Below are positions 44,151 to 53,635 of a DNA stretch of 64,000 nucleotides, piece by piece. The translations under genes and the position numbers were made by a program. Source of the stretch: Antarctobacter aquimaris (GTDB taxonomy: Bacteria > Pseudomonadota > Alphaproteobacteria > Rhodobacterales > Rhodobacteraceae); NCBI RefSeq assembly GCF_900184945.1, contig NZ_FXYF01000012.1, positions 82,705 through 146,704 on the forward strand, read 5' to 3'. Position 1 is the stretch's first letter; every line of letters begins with the position of its first letter. The notes beneath the pieces were generated by a model. The model was given only the letters and a program-made list of their open reading frames with translations, had not been told where the DNA came from and searched no databases.

Positions 44151-45531
44151 TCTCATCGTCGTGGGCGCTGGCCCCGCAGGCATGGCCGCCGCCGCCACCG
44201 CCGCAGACCACGGGCTGAGCGTCACGCTGCTGGACGAACAGCCCCGCCCGGGCGGGCAGATTTACCGCGACGTGGATCGCGCCGCGCCTCTGCGGGGCGG
44301 CATCCTGGGCAAGGATTATTCCGAAGGGACGCGGCTGACCGCCGCCCTGCGGCATGAGTGCATCGCCCATCTGAGGGGCGCGGTGGTCTGGGCGATCGAG
44401 GACGGCTTTCGCGTCTCCTACACCCGCGACGGCCGCGCCGCGCAGGTGGCGGGGGACCGTGTCTTGCTGGCCACCGGCGCGCTGGAGCGCCCCATGCCAC
44501 TGCCGGGATGGACATTGCCCGGGGTGATGACGGCGGGCGCCGCGCAGATCCTGCTCAAACAGTCGGGCGTCCTGGCCCAACGTGCCGTGCTGGTTGGCTC
44601 CGGCCCGCTGCTCTACCTCATCGCGGCGCAGATGGTGCGGGCGGGGACGCCGCCGCTGGCGCTGGTCGAGACGCAGACGAGGGGCGATCTCATGGCGGCC
44701 ATGTCGCACCTGGGTGGGGCGCTGAAGGGCTGGCCCTACCTTGCCAAGGGTGTGAAACTGCTCTCCGAGATCCTGCGCGCCCGCGTGCCGCGCCACACCG
44801 GTGCGACGGGCATCGCCATCGAGGGCGACGGCCGCGCCGAGGCGGTGGTCTTCAGGGCCGGAGGCCGGGACCACCGGATCGCCTGCGACACGGTCCTGCT
44901 GCATCACGGCGTGGTGCCCAACACGCAGGCGGCGCGGTCGCTGGGCGTGGCGCACCGCTGGGACAAAGGGCAGGCCTGCTTTGCCCCGGTGCTGGACGCT
45001 TGGGGCGGCACGGACAAGGATGGCGTGCTGATCGCGGGCGACGGGGGCGGCATCGGTGGCGCGAAAGCCGCCGAGTTCGCCGGCCGCATCGCCGCCCTGA
45101 AGGTGGCGGGCGACCTGGGCAAGCTGACCGAGCCCGCGCGTGACGCACAGGCCGCGCCGCTGCTGAAACAGCGCGCGCAGGAGTTGGCGATCCGTCCCTT
45201 TCTCGACGCTGCCTATCCACCGTATGCCGAGGCCTTGGCGCCCGCCGACGCCACCGTGGTCTGCCGCTGCGAGGAGGTCACGGCGGGCGACATCCGTGGT
45301 TACGCCAAACTCGGCTGCCTTGGCCCGAACCAGGCCAAGGCCTTTGGCCGCGCCGGCATGGGACCCTGCCAGGGCCGCTACTGCGGGCTGACCGTCACCG
45401 TCCTGTTGGCCAAGGCGCATGGACAGACGCCCGACGAAACAGGATACTACCGGATAAGACCGCCGTTGAAGCCGGTCACGCTGGGCGAACTGGCGGCAAT
45501 GGAAGAGGCGGTGAAGGACGCCGCCGAATAG
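44137..45531 (+). CDS. FAD/NAD(P)-binding oxidoreductase, HcnB/OoxA-like subunit
   Basis: 464 aa. FAD loop VVGAGPAGMAAAATAADHGL (8-27), a second nucleotide site VLVGSGPLLYLIAAQMVRAG, and the GVLIAGDGGGIGG segment. The C-terminal BFD-like domain has a [2Fe-2S] set: CRC near residue 375 and CQGRYC about 35 residues later. It completes the three-part amine/imino-acid dehydrogenase. Substrate candidates are D-amino acids, hydroxyproline or opines. Confidence 0.92.
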   Translation: MSRSDLIVVGAGPAGMAAAATAADHGLSVTLLDEQPRPGGQIYRDVDRAAPLRGGILGKDYSEGTRLTAALRHECIAHLRGAVVWAIEDGFRVSYTRDGRAAQVAGDRVLLATGALERPMPLPGWTLPGVMTAGAAQILLKQSGVLAQRAVLVGSGPLLYLIAAQMVRAGTPPLALVETQTRGDLMAAMSHLGGALKGWPYLAKGVKLLSEILRARVPRHTGATGIAIEGDGRAEAVVFRAGGRDHRIACDTVLLHHGVVPNTQAARSLGVAHRWDKGQACFAPVLDAWGGTDKDGVLIAGDGGGIGGAKAAEFAGRIAALKVAGDLGKLTEPARDAQAAPLLKQRAQELAIRPFLDAAYPPYAEALAPADATVVCRCEEVTAGDIRGYAKLGCLGPNQAKAFGRAGMGPCQGRYCGLTVTVLLAKAHGQTPDETGYYRIRPPLKPVTLGELAAMEEAVKDAAE

Positions 45532-45540
45532 GAGACAGAC

Positions 45541-45879
45541 ATGATCGAACGCCTCGAAACCGGCCCCCGCATGAGCAAGATCGTCAAGCATAACGGGGTT
45601 GCCTACCTCTGCGGCCAGGTCGGCGCGGGGGAGAGCGTGACAGATCAGACAAGGGACTGCCTGTCGCGGGTCGAGGCGCTGCTGGAACAGGCCGGGTCGT
45701 CGCCCGAACAGATGCTTCAGGTCATCATCTGGCTGGCCGACATGGCCGATTTTTCCGAGATGAACGCGGTCTGGGACGCCTGGGTGCCGGCGGGCCACGC
45801 CCCGGCGCGCGCCTGCGGCGAGGCGAAACTTGCCCGGCCCGAGCTCAAGGTCGAAATCATCGTCACAGCCGCCTGCTGA
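45541..45879 (+). CDS. RidA-family enamine/imine deaminase
   Basis: 112 aa YjgF/RidA fold: [40 protein letters not shown], the substrate-binding Arg in [20 protein letters not shown]. RidA proteins hydrolyse reactive imines made by amino-acid oxidation. Its position between two oxidases indicates that it works on their product. Confidence 0.92.
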   Translation: MIERLETGPRMSKIVKHNGVAYLCGQVGAGESVTDQTRDCLSRVEALLEQAGSSPEQMLQVIIWLADMADFSEMNAVWDAWVPAGHAPARACGEAKLARPELKVEIIVTAAC

Positions 45880-45898
45880 GCATCCGGGAGCAAAGGTC

Positions 45899-47149
45899 AT
45901 GAAAGTCATCGTCCTCGGGGCCGGCGTCATCGGCGTCACGACCGCGTACTACCTCGCGAAAAGCGGCGCCGAGGTGCTGGTGCTGGACCGCCAGCGCGAA
46001 CCCGGCATGGAAACCAGCTATGCCAACGCAGGCGAACTCAGCTACGGCATGACCTCGCCCTGGGCTGCGCCGGGTGTACCCAAGAAGGCAATCAAGTGGC
46101 TCTTCATGCGCCACCGCCCGCTGTTCATCTGGCCGCTGATCAGCCCCACCATGTGGGCCTGGGGCCTCAAGATGCTGGCCAACTGCAACGATAAGGCCTA
46201 CCGCATCAATAAGACCCGCATGGTGCGCGTGTCTGACTACTCGCGCCGCGCCCTGACCGACCTCATGGCCGAGGTGCCGCTGGACTTCGACCTGCGCGAG
46301 CGGGGTACGCTGCAACTGTTCCGCACCGAAAAGCAGCTCAAGTCCTCCAAGGCCGACCAGGAGGTGCTGGCCGAGTTCGGCTCACCCTACGAGGTGCTGG
46401 ACCGCGACGGCTGCATCGGCGTCGAGCCGGGGCTGAGCCATGTGGCGAACAAGTTCGTCGGCGGGCTGCGGCTGACGGCGGACCGGACCGGGGATTGCCG
46501 GATGTTCACCGGCGCGCTGGCAAGACACGCGGCCAAGCTGGGCGTGTCGTTCCGCTACGGCGTCACCATCAAGGGGGTGACGGTCAGGGACGGGCGTGTC
46601 GCCGGGGTCCAGACCGATGACGGCTATCACGAGGCGGATGCCTTTGTCTGCTGCATGGGACCCTATGCGCCGATCCTGCTGCGCGAGATCGGCATTCGTG
46701 CGCCGATCTACCCGATCAAGGGCTATTCCATCACCCTGCCGGTGACCGACCCCGACGCCGCGCCGCAATCGACCATCATGGACGAGACGCACAAGGTCGC
46801 GCTGACGCGGCTGGGCGACCGCATCCGCGTCGCCGGCCAGGCCGAGATCATCGGCTACAACATGAAGCTCGGCAGCCACGCCACCGATACCGTGCGCCAC
46901 GTGGTGTCGGATCTGTTCCCCAAGGGCGGTGACGTGTCCAAGGCCATGGGCTGGACCGGCCTGCGGCCGATGACGCCGGACGGAACGCCGGTGATCGGTC
47001 CGACGAAGTACCCCAACTTCTTTCTCAACACCGGCCACGGCACGCTGGGCTGGACCATGGCCTGCGGATCGTCGCGCGCGGTGGCTGATGTCGTGCTGGG
47101 CAAGACGCCCGAGATCGACATGGACGGGTTGACGATGGACCGCTACTGA
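45899..47149 (+). CDS. D-amino-acid dehydrogenase (DadA-like)
   Basis: 416 aa. FAD loop VLGAGVIGVTTAYYLAKSGA (5-24), LDRQREPGMETSYANAGELS with the DadA-type SYANAG, MTSPWAAPGVPKKAIKWLF, and C-terminal TGHGTLGWTMACGSSRAVAD. Transfers electrons to quinone in known members. Start ATG 45899 follows GGGAGCAAAGG. Last gene of the TRAP operon. Confidence 0.93.
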   Translation: MKVIVLGAGVIGVTTAYYLAKSGAEVLVLDRQREPGMETSYANAGELSYGMTSPWAAPGVPKKAIKWLFMRHRPLFIWPLISPTMWAWGLKMLANCNDKAYRINKTRMVRVSDYSRRALTDLMAEVPLDFDLRERGTLQLFRTEKQLKSSKADQEVLAEFGSPYEVLDRDGCIGVEPGLSHVANKFVGGLRLTADRTGDCRMFTGALARHAAKLGVSFRYGVTIKGVTVRDGRVAGVQTDDGYHEADAFVCCMGPYAPILLREIGIRAPIYPIKGYSITLPVTDPDAAPQSTIMDETHKVALTRLGDRIRVAGQAEIIGYNMKLGSHATDTVRHVVSDLFPKGGDVSKAMGWTGLRPMTPDGTPVIGPTKYPNFFLNTGHGTLGWTMACGSSRAVADVVLGKTPEIDMDGLTMDRY

Positions 47150-47194
47150 TCCGCGCGGTCCTGCGAAGGCGCGCAGGCCCGGCCGCGCCCGCGT

Positions 47195-47809
47195 TCAGCG
47201 GGCGAGGTCGCGGGCGATCGCCTCGGACAGGGCGGTCAGCGCGGCCGATTGCGCCGTGGCCACCGAACCGGGCGTCGAATCCGGCATCGGGATCACGATG
47301 TCGAACAGGCGGGCCTTGTCGGGCAGTGGCGGCGGCAGTTCGCGCGGGGCCTTGTCGAAATCCTCGGGGTCGAGCACCGCTTCGGGGATTTCCGACCCCA
47401 TGAAATACTGTCCCGCCAGGCGGAAGGTATTGGTCTTGGTCGCGATGAAGGTTTCGACCCGGATGTCGACGACGCCCTGCGGCGGTTCCGGCATGGGCCA
47501 GGGTTCGGGCGCGACATTGGCGTTGGTCATGGTGTTCAGGTTGCGGGTGATCCGCAGCGTGGCGGCCCGCGCCGGTTCGTCCGCCCAGAGGCCGAACTTG
47601 CTGTCGCGCACGACACCGGTCTCGTCCTCGATGGCGATCTTCTGGTCCTCGGCGTAGGATGGCAGCGACACGGTGCGCACCAGCACTGTGGACACCCGCG
47701 CGTTCACCCGCAGGCTGGAGGGGGCTGTCTCGACCAGGTACTGCGGCCCGCCTTCGCAGGCGGTCAGCATCAGCAGGGCAAGGGTGGCGGCCAGGGGTCT
47801 GAAAATCAT
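47195..47809 (-). CDS. pqiC: PqiC-like outer-membrane lipoprotein
   Basis: 204 aa with lipobox LMLTAC near residue 18. The mature part resembles the ABC-type transport auxiliary lipoprotein family (YLVETAPSSLRVNARVSTVL). It would anchor the PqiB tube at the outer membrane. One base separates it from pqiB, same strand. Confidence 0.88.
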   Translation of the reverse strand: MIFRPLAATLALLMLTACEGGPQYLVETAPSSLRVNARVSTVLVRTVSLPSYAEDQKIAIEDETGVVRDSKFGLWADEPARAATLRITRNLNTMTNANVAPEPWPMPEPPQGVVDIRVETFIATKTNTFRLAGQYFMGSEIPEAVLDPEDFDKAPRELPPPLPDKARLFDIVIPMPDSTPGSVATAQSAALTALSEAIARDLAR

Positions 47810-47810
47810 G

Positions 47811-49610
47811 TCACCGTCCCATCAGGAGCGAATTCGGATTGCGCTGAAGCATGCGCGCCAGCGTACGCATGGCATCGGCGGCTTCGCTGACGTCGCGCAG
47901 GGTGGACAGCGCGCCCGCGATCAGCCGCGAGCTGTCGTCATAGGCCTTTAGCACCGTTTCGGTGCGCGAGGCCAGAGTGTTGAGCCGGTCTGTCAGCTTT
48001 GGCAGCTCGGCCGCGGCCAGTTCGACCGCATCGGCGGCGGCGGCAGCAGAGGCAAAGACCGCGTTGACGTTTTCCGTGGCGCCGCTTTCGCGCAGTTCGG
48101 CGGCGATGGCCTGCGCCTCGGCCAGTGTCTTGCGGGTCTGCTCCAGCGTCACGGTCAGTTCCGGCATGATCGTCCGCAGGTCGGCCAGCGTGGCGTTGAC
48201 CCCGGGAACCAGCGCGCGCGTGTCGTCGGCGGCCAAGAGCGCGTTGGCCGAGTCGAACAGCGCCTGGATCGAGGCCAGCATCTCTTCGACCGGCAGGTTG
48301 TTGATGCGTTCGAACACGCCTTCGGCAGTGGCGTTCAGGTTGGCGACATCGGCCGGGGCGGTGGGCAATTCGGGCAGGCCGCCCTGTGGCGTGACGATCT
48401 CGGCGGGGTCGGACTCGGGCAGTTCCACCAGGTCGACGACCAGTTCGCCCGACAGCAGGCTGGCCGTGGCCAGCCGCGCCCGCAGGCCCTGGGCGACAAA
48501 GGCGGTCAGGAACTCCAGCGCCGCCGCCGGGTCGGCCTCGGCCCCCAGGCCCAGCCGCGCGGGGTTGACGGCCAGGGTTGCGTGCAGGCGCACGGTCTTG
48601 CGTCCGCCGATCTCGGTGGCGATCATCGCGACGTTCTCGACCTCGCCCACGGGCACGCCGCGGAACCGCACGGTCGCTTCCTCGGTCAGGCCGGCGACCT
48701 TGCCGTCAAAGATCGCCACCACGCGCAGCCGCTCACCCGTGGGGTCGTCCAGCAGGCTGGCCCGGGCTGCGGCCTGGGTGTCATACAGCGGAAAGACCGC
48801 GCCCGGCGCGACCGCGTCGCCGCCCGACACGAGGGTGTCAAAGCTGATCCCGCCTTGCAGCAGCGAGGCCAGCGAAGAGATGTCCAGCGCCACGCCGCCC
48901 GGCCCCAGCGTGACCGAGACGCCCGAGATGTCCCAGAACCGGGTGTTCGTGGTCAGCAAACGGTCATAGGGCGCCTGGACAAAGCCGTTGATCACCACAC
49001 CGTCGCCGTTTTCCGTCAGTTCGGGGGCCTCGACTGCGCCCACGGCGATGCCCTTGAACAGGATCGGTGCGCCGCCGACGATCGAATTGCCGTCCTTGGC
49101 GCTGAGCCGGATGGCGGTGCCGGCGCGCGTCGGGTCGCCCAGCGGCGCGCGATTGAGCCCGGTAAAGAAGGTCTGCGCCGTGCCGGCATCGGAGTTCCAG
49201 CTGCCCTCGATGTAGACCCCCGACAGCACGGTGTTCAGCCCGCTGATGCCCTGCGCCGAAACCTCCGGCCGGACCACCCAGAACTGCGCGTCCTCGTCCA
49301 GGAAGGGGGTCAGGGTCCGGTCCACCCGGACCGACACCAGCACCTGCGACAGGTCCTCGGTAAAGCTCACGTCCTCGACCGTGCCCACGGTCACGTCGCG
49401 GTACTTGAGCTCGGTCTTGACCGCTGCCACGCCCGAGGCGCTGTCAAAGGCGATCTCGATCAGCACGCCGCGGTCGGCATAGCTTTTCCAGGCGATGCCC
49501 AGCGAGACGGCCAGCGCGAGGATCGGCACCAGCCAGACAAAGGAAAAGCGCGAGGCGAATCCTTCGCGTCCGGGCTGCACGATGGCTTTGGCGGGTCTTG
49601 GGTCTGTCAT
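47811..49610 (-). CDS. pqiB: PqiB, MCE-domain lipid transport protein
   Basis: 599 aa. One N-terminal membrane helix (FSFVWLVPILALAVSLGIAW) and three MCE domains: LIEIAFDSASGVAAVKTELK (about 50-140), an inner one around IRLSAKDGNSIVGGAPILFK (165-260), and LRVVAIFDGKVAGLTEEATV (280-400). A long helical tail after 430 should form the tube needle. ATGA overlap with the upstream pqiA part 2. Confidence 0.93.
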   Translation of the reverse strand: MTDPRPAKAIVQPGREGFASRFSFVWLVPILALAVSLGIAWKSYADRGVLIEIAFDSASGVAAVKTELKYRDVTVGTVEDVSFTEDLSQVLVSVRVDRTLTPFLDEDAQFWVVRPEVSAQGISGLNTVLSGVYIEGSWNSDAGTAQTFFTGLNRAPLGDPTRAGTAIRLSAKDGNSIVGGAPILFKGIAVGAVEAPELTENGDGVVINGFVQAPYDRLLTTNTRFWDISGVSVTLGPGGVALDISSLASLLQGGISFDTLVSGGDAVAPGAVFPLYDTQAAARASLLDDPTGERLRVVAIFDGKVAGLTEEATVRFRGVPVGEVENVAMIATEIGGRKTVRLHATLAVNPARLGLGAEADPAAALEFLTAFVAQGLRARLATASLLSGELVVDLVELPESDPAEIVTPQGGLPELPTAPADVANLNATAEGVFERINNLPVEEMLASIQALFDSANALLAADDTRALVPGVNATLADLRTIMPELTVTLEQTRKTLAEAQAIAAELRESGATENVNAVFASAAAAADAVELAAAELPKLTDRLNTLASRTETVLKAYDDSSRLIAGALSTLRDVSEAADAMRTLARMLQRNPNSLLMGR

Positions 49611-50239
49611 TGCGGATCCTTGTCGGCGTCCCAGATCAGCTTCGCATCGAAGCTTTGTGCGGACAGCATCGTGAAGGCCACCGACAGCGCAAAGCTGACG
49701 GCGGCGATTCCGGGGTGAATGATGGCGACCGAGCCCAGCTGCACAAGCGCGGACAGGATCGCCACGACGAAGACGTCGATCATCGACCAGCGGCCGATGA
49801 ACTCGACCACCTCGTAGAGGAGGTGGCGCTGGTGCAGGCTGATGCGCGACGGCCGCTGCAGGCTCAGCGCCAGGTAGGCGATGGCGATGAACTTGCCGAC
49901 GGGGATCAGGATGCTGGCGACAAAGACGATGATCGCCACCCCGTAGGCGCCGTGATGAAACAGGTCGATGGCGCCGCCGACGATGGTGCTTTCGGATTGC
50001 TCCAGCAGGGTCGCGGTGCGCAGCATCGGGTAGAGGTTGGCCGGGATGTAGACGACGATACCCGCCGCCAGCCAGGCCCAGACCGCCTGCAAGGATCCGC
50101 GCCCGTCCGGGTCCAGCCGCGCCCCGCAACGGGTGCAGGTGCGCGTGCCCATCTCGTGGGCACGACCGCACCGGCCGCAGGCCAGCAACCCCGCCTCACG
50201 GGCGGAGATCAGGGTGCCGGACGTTCCAGCGTTTTCCAT
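49607..50239 (-). CDS. pqiA: PqiA-like membrane protein, second half
   Basis: 210 aa with a zinc-ribbon-like CGRCGRAHEMGTRTCTRCGA at residues 17-40 and four helices (IVVYIPANLYPMLRTATLLE; EFIGRWSMIDVFVVAILSAL). E. coli PqiA is one protein of about 417 aa holding two such units; here they are separate genes. ATG 50239 overlaps the first-half gene by 31 bases. Confidence 0.9.
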   Translation of the reverse strand: MENAGTSGTLISAREAGLLACGRCGRAHEMGTRTCTRCGARLDPDGRGSLQAVWAWLAAGIVVYIPANLYPMLRTATLLEQSESTIVGGAIDLFHHGAYGVAIIVFVASILIPVGKFIAIAYLALSLQRPSRISLHQRHLLYEVVEFIGRWSMIDVFVVAILSALVQLGSVAIIHPGIAAVSFALSVAFTMLSAQSFDAKLIWDADKDPQ

Positions 50240-50847
50240 ATCGTGTACCGGCACATTGTGTTGTCCTGAAGGACGGTGATGAGAACCAGCGCGGTAAAGG
50301 CCCAGAACGCCGGGCCCAGGCTGACGGTGGCCAGGCCCGCCACCTTGACCAGCGCCACCGCGACACCCAGTACAAAGATTTCGGCCATGGACCAGGGGCG
50401 CAGGTGCTCGGACATGCGAAAGGCGTGGTGCGCGTGGCGCCAGGGCGCGCGCCCTCGCACCAGCGGATACAGGGTGTAGATGATCGCGGCCAGCCGCGCG
50501 GTCGGGATCAGCACGATCAGCAGGGCCACGGCGAAAGACAGCGGCACCATGAAGCCCGACGAAAAGGCCAGCGCCGCATCCAGCACCGAGGCGCGGTTGT
50601 GCAGCCCGGCCACCTGCAACTCGATGAACGGAAAGAACACCGCGCCCACCATCAGCACCACCGAGGTGACCGCCAGCGCCAGCACCCGGGCAAAGGCGTT
50701 CTGGCGCGGGGCGGCCAGCACCTTGCCACAGCGTGCGCAGCGCGCGACGTGGCCTTCGGGCACTTCCGGCTCGACATGCAGTGTATCGCAGACGGGGCAG
50801 GCCAGAAGGGCCTGTCCGGCCAGCGTCCCGGTCAGGTCCTGCGGCAT
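50209..50847 (-). CDS. pqiA: PqiA-like membrane protein, first half
   Basis: 212 aa from ATG 50847 (GAGGGG upstream); an ATG at 50907 would add 20 residues. N-terminal Cys pairs CPVC and CARC form a rubredoxin-like zinc site, followed by four helices with HLRPWSMAEIFVLGVAVALV. Works with its partner half, PqiB and PqiC in envelope lipid transport. Confidence 0.9.
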   Translation of the reverse strand: MPQDLTGTLAGQALLACPVCDTLHVEPEVPEGHVARCARCGKVLAAPRQNAFARVLALAVTSVVLMVGAVFFPFIELQVAGLHNRASVLDAALAFSSGFMVPLSFAVALLIVLIPTARLAAIIYTLYPLVRGRAPWRHAHHAFRMSEHLRPWSMAEIFVLGVAVALVKVAGLATVSLGPAFWAFTALVLITVLQDNTMCRYTIWKTLERPAP

Positions 50848-51024
50848 CGGGGACCCCTCGTCTGGCAGCGGGCGATCCGCGCCCGGCGGTAGGGAGACGA
50901 CATACACATGCCGCGGTCTTCCCCGTCAGGATGAAATGATATGTCCTGGATGTCCATATGCCGGGTCTCGGGGATTCCGTAGGGTCACCTGCGGCATTTC
51001 GGCCACAACGGCGAAGATCCGCTG

Positions 51025-51687
51025 TCAGTCCGGGTCGCGGAGGCCGTGGAACGGAAAGAACGGCCGGAAGAAACGCCCGCCCTCGACCGTCACGGCCACC
51101 GAGGGCCGCGCCAGCAGCCTTTGGCGATAGCCATGCAGGGTGCCCAGGGCCTCGGGGATCGGGTGTACCCAGTGGGCGTAGAACAGCGCAGGTGCCGCGG
51201 CGCAGTCGGCGATGCCGAAGCCGTCGCCTGACGCCCAGGTCCGGCCATTCATCCAGCGGTCGAGCCAGGCATAGGTGCGGTCGAGGGCCGAGCGCGCCTC
51301 GGCCTCGCCGGTCGTGTCGCGCTGGTCCACGGGGCGCAGCGCGTTCATCACGATGCGCGCCATGGGCACCGAAACGTAGTCGTCGAACACCCCGTCCATC
51401 TGCCGCGCCTCGATGGCGATGCGCGGGTCGGCGGGCACCATCGGCGGCGCGTCGCCCAGGTGCAGGTCGAGGTACTCGATGATCGCCGCCGTCTCGATCA
51501 CCGTGCGGTCGCCGTGCACGAGGATCGGGAACTGCCCGGTCGGCGCGGCCGTGGCGCAAAAGGCCGCGTGATCCGGGTGGTCGGCATCGACGGTCCGGTC
51601 CTCGTAGTCGACGCCCCGCTCGCGCGCGGCGATGTAGACCTTCCAGCAGAACGACGCGAAGGGGTGGCCGTAGACGACGGGTTTCAT
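51025..51687 (-). CDS. Glutathione S-transferase family protein
   Basis: 220 aa. N-terminal thioredoxin-like domain MKPVVYGHPFASFCWKVYIA with the cis-Pro GQFPILV and ETAAIIEYLD; helical C-terminal domain. The Ser/Cys near residue 12-14 would be the catalytic side chain. Leftward and alone; upstream is the tandem repeat. Confidence 0.92.
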   Translation of the reverse strand: MKPVVYGHPFASFCWKVYIAARERGVDYEDRTVDADHPDHAAFCATAAPTGQFPILVHGDRTVIETAAIIEYLDLHLGDAPPMVPADPRIAIEARQMDGVFDDYVSVPMARIVMNALRPVDQRDTTGEAEARSALDRTYAWLDRWMNGRTWASGDGFGIADCAAAPALFYAHWVHPIPEALGTLHGYRQRLLARPSVAVTVEGGRFFRPFFPFHGLRDPD

Positions 51688-51752
51688 GGCGGACCTCCTG
51701 CCTTTGGCGCTGTGGTGCGCCTCGGCCCCGGGATTCGCAAGCCCATGCGCGG

Positions 51753-51880
51753 GGACCGGCGGATTTCACCGTGCCGGTTTTCTCCACGTCATCGGGTCTG
51801 TCCCGGCAAGCCATTTGGACCGGCGGATTTCACCGTGCCGGTTTTCTCCACGTCATCGGGTCTGTCCCGGCAAGCCATTT
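51753..51880. repeat. Tandem duplication, two identical 64-bp units
   Basis: Units 51753-51816 and 51817-51880 are identical, with three more matching bases after the second. Each holds a potential hairpin (ACCGGC and GCCGGT, 12-base loop) followed by TTTTCT on the plus strand. It lies upstream of the GST gene and before the decayed genes. It is probably a recent slippage duplication. Confidence 0.9.
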
Positions 51881-51925
51881 GGATCGGGGATGAGCTGTTC
51901 CAGGACGGGACGCAAGCAGTCCCTG

Positions 51926-53544
51926 ATGCACGAGCCGACCACCAACACCCTGGACCGCGCCGGGCGCACGGCACAGGCGCGGATACCGTCGCCCTGTCGC
52001 CCCATGCCGCGGCCCGATGCCTGGGTCGATTCCCTGTCACATCTGGGCCGGGAGGCGGCCCGCCTGAGCGCATCGGTTGCGATGGACCTGGCCGGGATCG
52101 AGCAAGGCCCGCAGCCCGCGCCGGATGATCACCGCTCCAACCACCCCGGCTGGCCGGCCTGGCCGTTCCGGCTTTGGAACACCGGCTTCTTGGCGCAGGA
52201 GGCCTGACGGGCCGAGGCCACCGCGCCGATCCGTGGCATGCGCAAGATCAGCGCGGACCGGGTGGGGTTCATGGTGCGGCAGGCGCTGGACATGGTGTCG
52301 CCCTCCAACCTGCCGGGGCTGAACCCGGAGGTGGTCGAACGCGCGCTGAAAACGGGCGGGCGCAACTTCACCGACGGCGCGCGCCACCTGTCGGAGGATA
52401 CTTGGCGCGAGCTGTCCGGGCATCCTGCTCCGGGAATGGACGGCTTCAAGGTTGGGCGCGACCTGGTCACGACGCCGGGACAGGTGGCCTGGCGCAATGA
52501 CCTGATCGAACTGATCCAGTATGCGCCCGCGACGGACAAGGTCCGGGCCGAGCCGATGCTGATCGTGTCGGCGTGGACCACGAAATACTACATCCTCGAC
52601 CTGAGCCCGGAAAATTCGCTGATCGCGCACCTGGTGACGAAGGGCTACAGCGCCTTTGTCATCTCGTGGTGCAATCCCACCGCCGACCAGCGCGACCTGT
52701 CGCTGGAGGACTACCGCGACCGTGGCGTGATGGAGGCGCTGGAGGCGGTGCAGGAGACCACCGGCGCGCCCCATGTCCAGGCCCGCGGCGCCTGCCTGGG
52801 CGGCACGATCCTGGCCATCGCGGCGGCGGCCGCGGCGGGGCAGGGGGACGACAGGCTGGCCTCGGTCACGCTGCTGGCCGGGCAGACCGATTTCTCGGAG
52901 GCGGGCGCGTCGATGCTGGTCGTCGACGATAGCCAGATCGTCTTTCTCGACAACACCATGTGGGACAAGGGCTGTCTCGACACATGGCAGACGGCCGCCG
53001 CCTTTCGCGCCCTGCGTCCCAAGGATCTGTCGGCCTGGAACGCCGACGCCACCCGGATGCCCTACCGGATGCACAGCGAATACCTGCGCGGGCTTTTCCT
53101 GGAAAACCGCCTGACCGCCGGGCGCTTTTTGGTCGAGGGGCGGGTGATCGCGCTCAAGGACATCTCGGCCCCTAATTCGTGTTGGGGACCGAGCAGGATC
53201 ACATCGCGCCCTGGCGGTCGGCCTGCAAGACGGCGCTGTTCACCGATGGCGACATCAATTTCGTGCTGACCTCGGGCGGGCACAACAGCGGTGTGCTCAG
53301 CGTGCCCGGCCGCAGTCGCCGCCGGTTCCGCCACGGCCACCGCCCGGCGGGCCGCACCTGCATGGACCCGGACAAATCCCCGGACCGGCACAATGCGCAG
53401 GAAGGTTTGTGGTGGCCGGAATGCGTGCGCTGACTGGACGCCCGCAACGGCCCTGGGTTGGCCGATCCTCCCGCGATGGGCAACCGCGACGCCGGACTGC
53501 CGCAGCTGGTGCCGGCACGCGGCCGCTATGGCCTGCAACGCTGA
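51926..53544 (+). pseudogene. Decayed poly-beta-hydroxyalkanoate synthase (PhaC-like)
   Basis: The PhaC pattern is clear: ALDMVSPSNLPGLNPEVVER, LIELIQYAPATDKVRAEPML, WTTKYYILDLSPENSLIAHL, lipase-type box RGACLGGT with the catalytic Cys, and AWNADATRMPYRMHSEYLR. It is broken four ways: a TGA at 52205 where Trp is expected, loss of about 25 codons before SAWNADATRM, a one-base deletion near 53173, and a TGA at 53431 before LDARNG. The tail resumes in a shifted frame (GTEQDHIAPW, LTSGGHNSGVLS). Not functional as read. Confidence 0.85.
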
Positions 53545-53635
53545 CCGTGCCTGCGGAGTTGCCCGATGGATGACGGGACGGCACGCTGCCAGCCTTGGCG
53601 GCAGGTCCGGCCGGAACAGGCGGAAAGCACCGGCG

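Noticed and set aside
51753..51880. CRISPR array or insertion-sequence end
   Set aside because: Only two adjoining identical units with no spacers, and no transposase or target-site duplication nearby.
52205..53433. UGA read as tryptophan or selenocysteine in the PhaC-like gene
   Set aside because: Other genes in the window use TGA as a normal stop and TGG for Trp, and the same gene also has a frameshift and a large deletion, so decay is the simpler reading.
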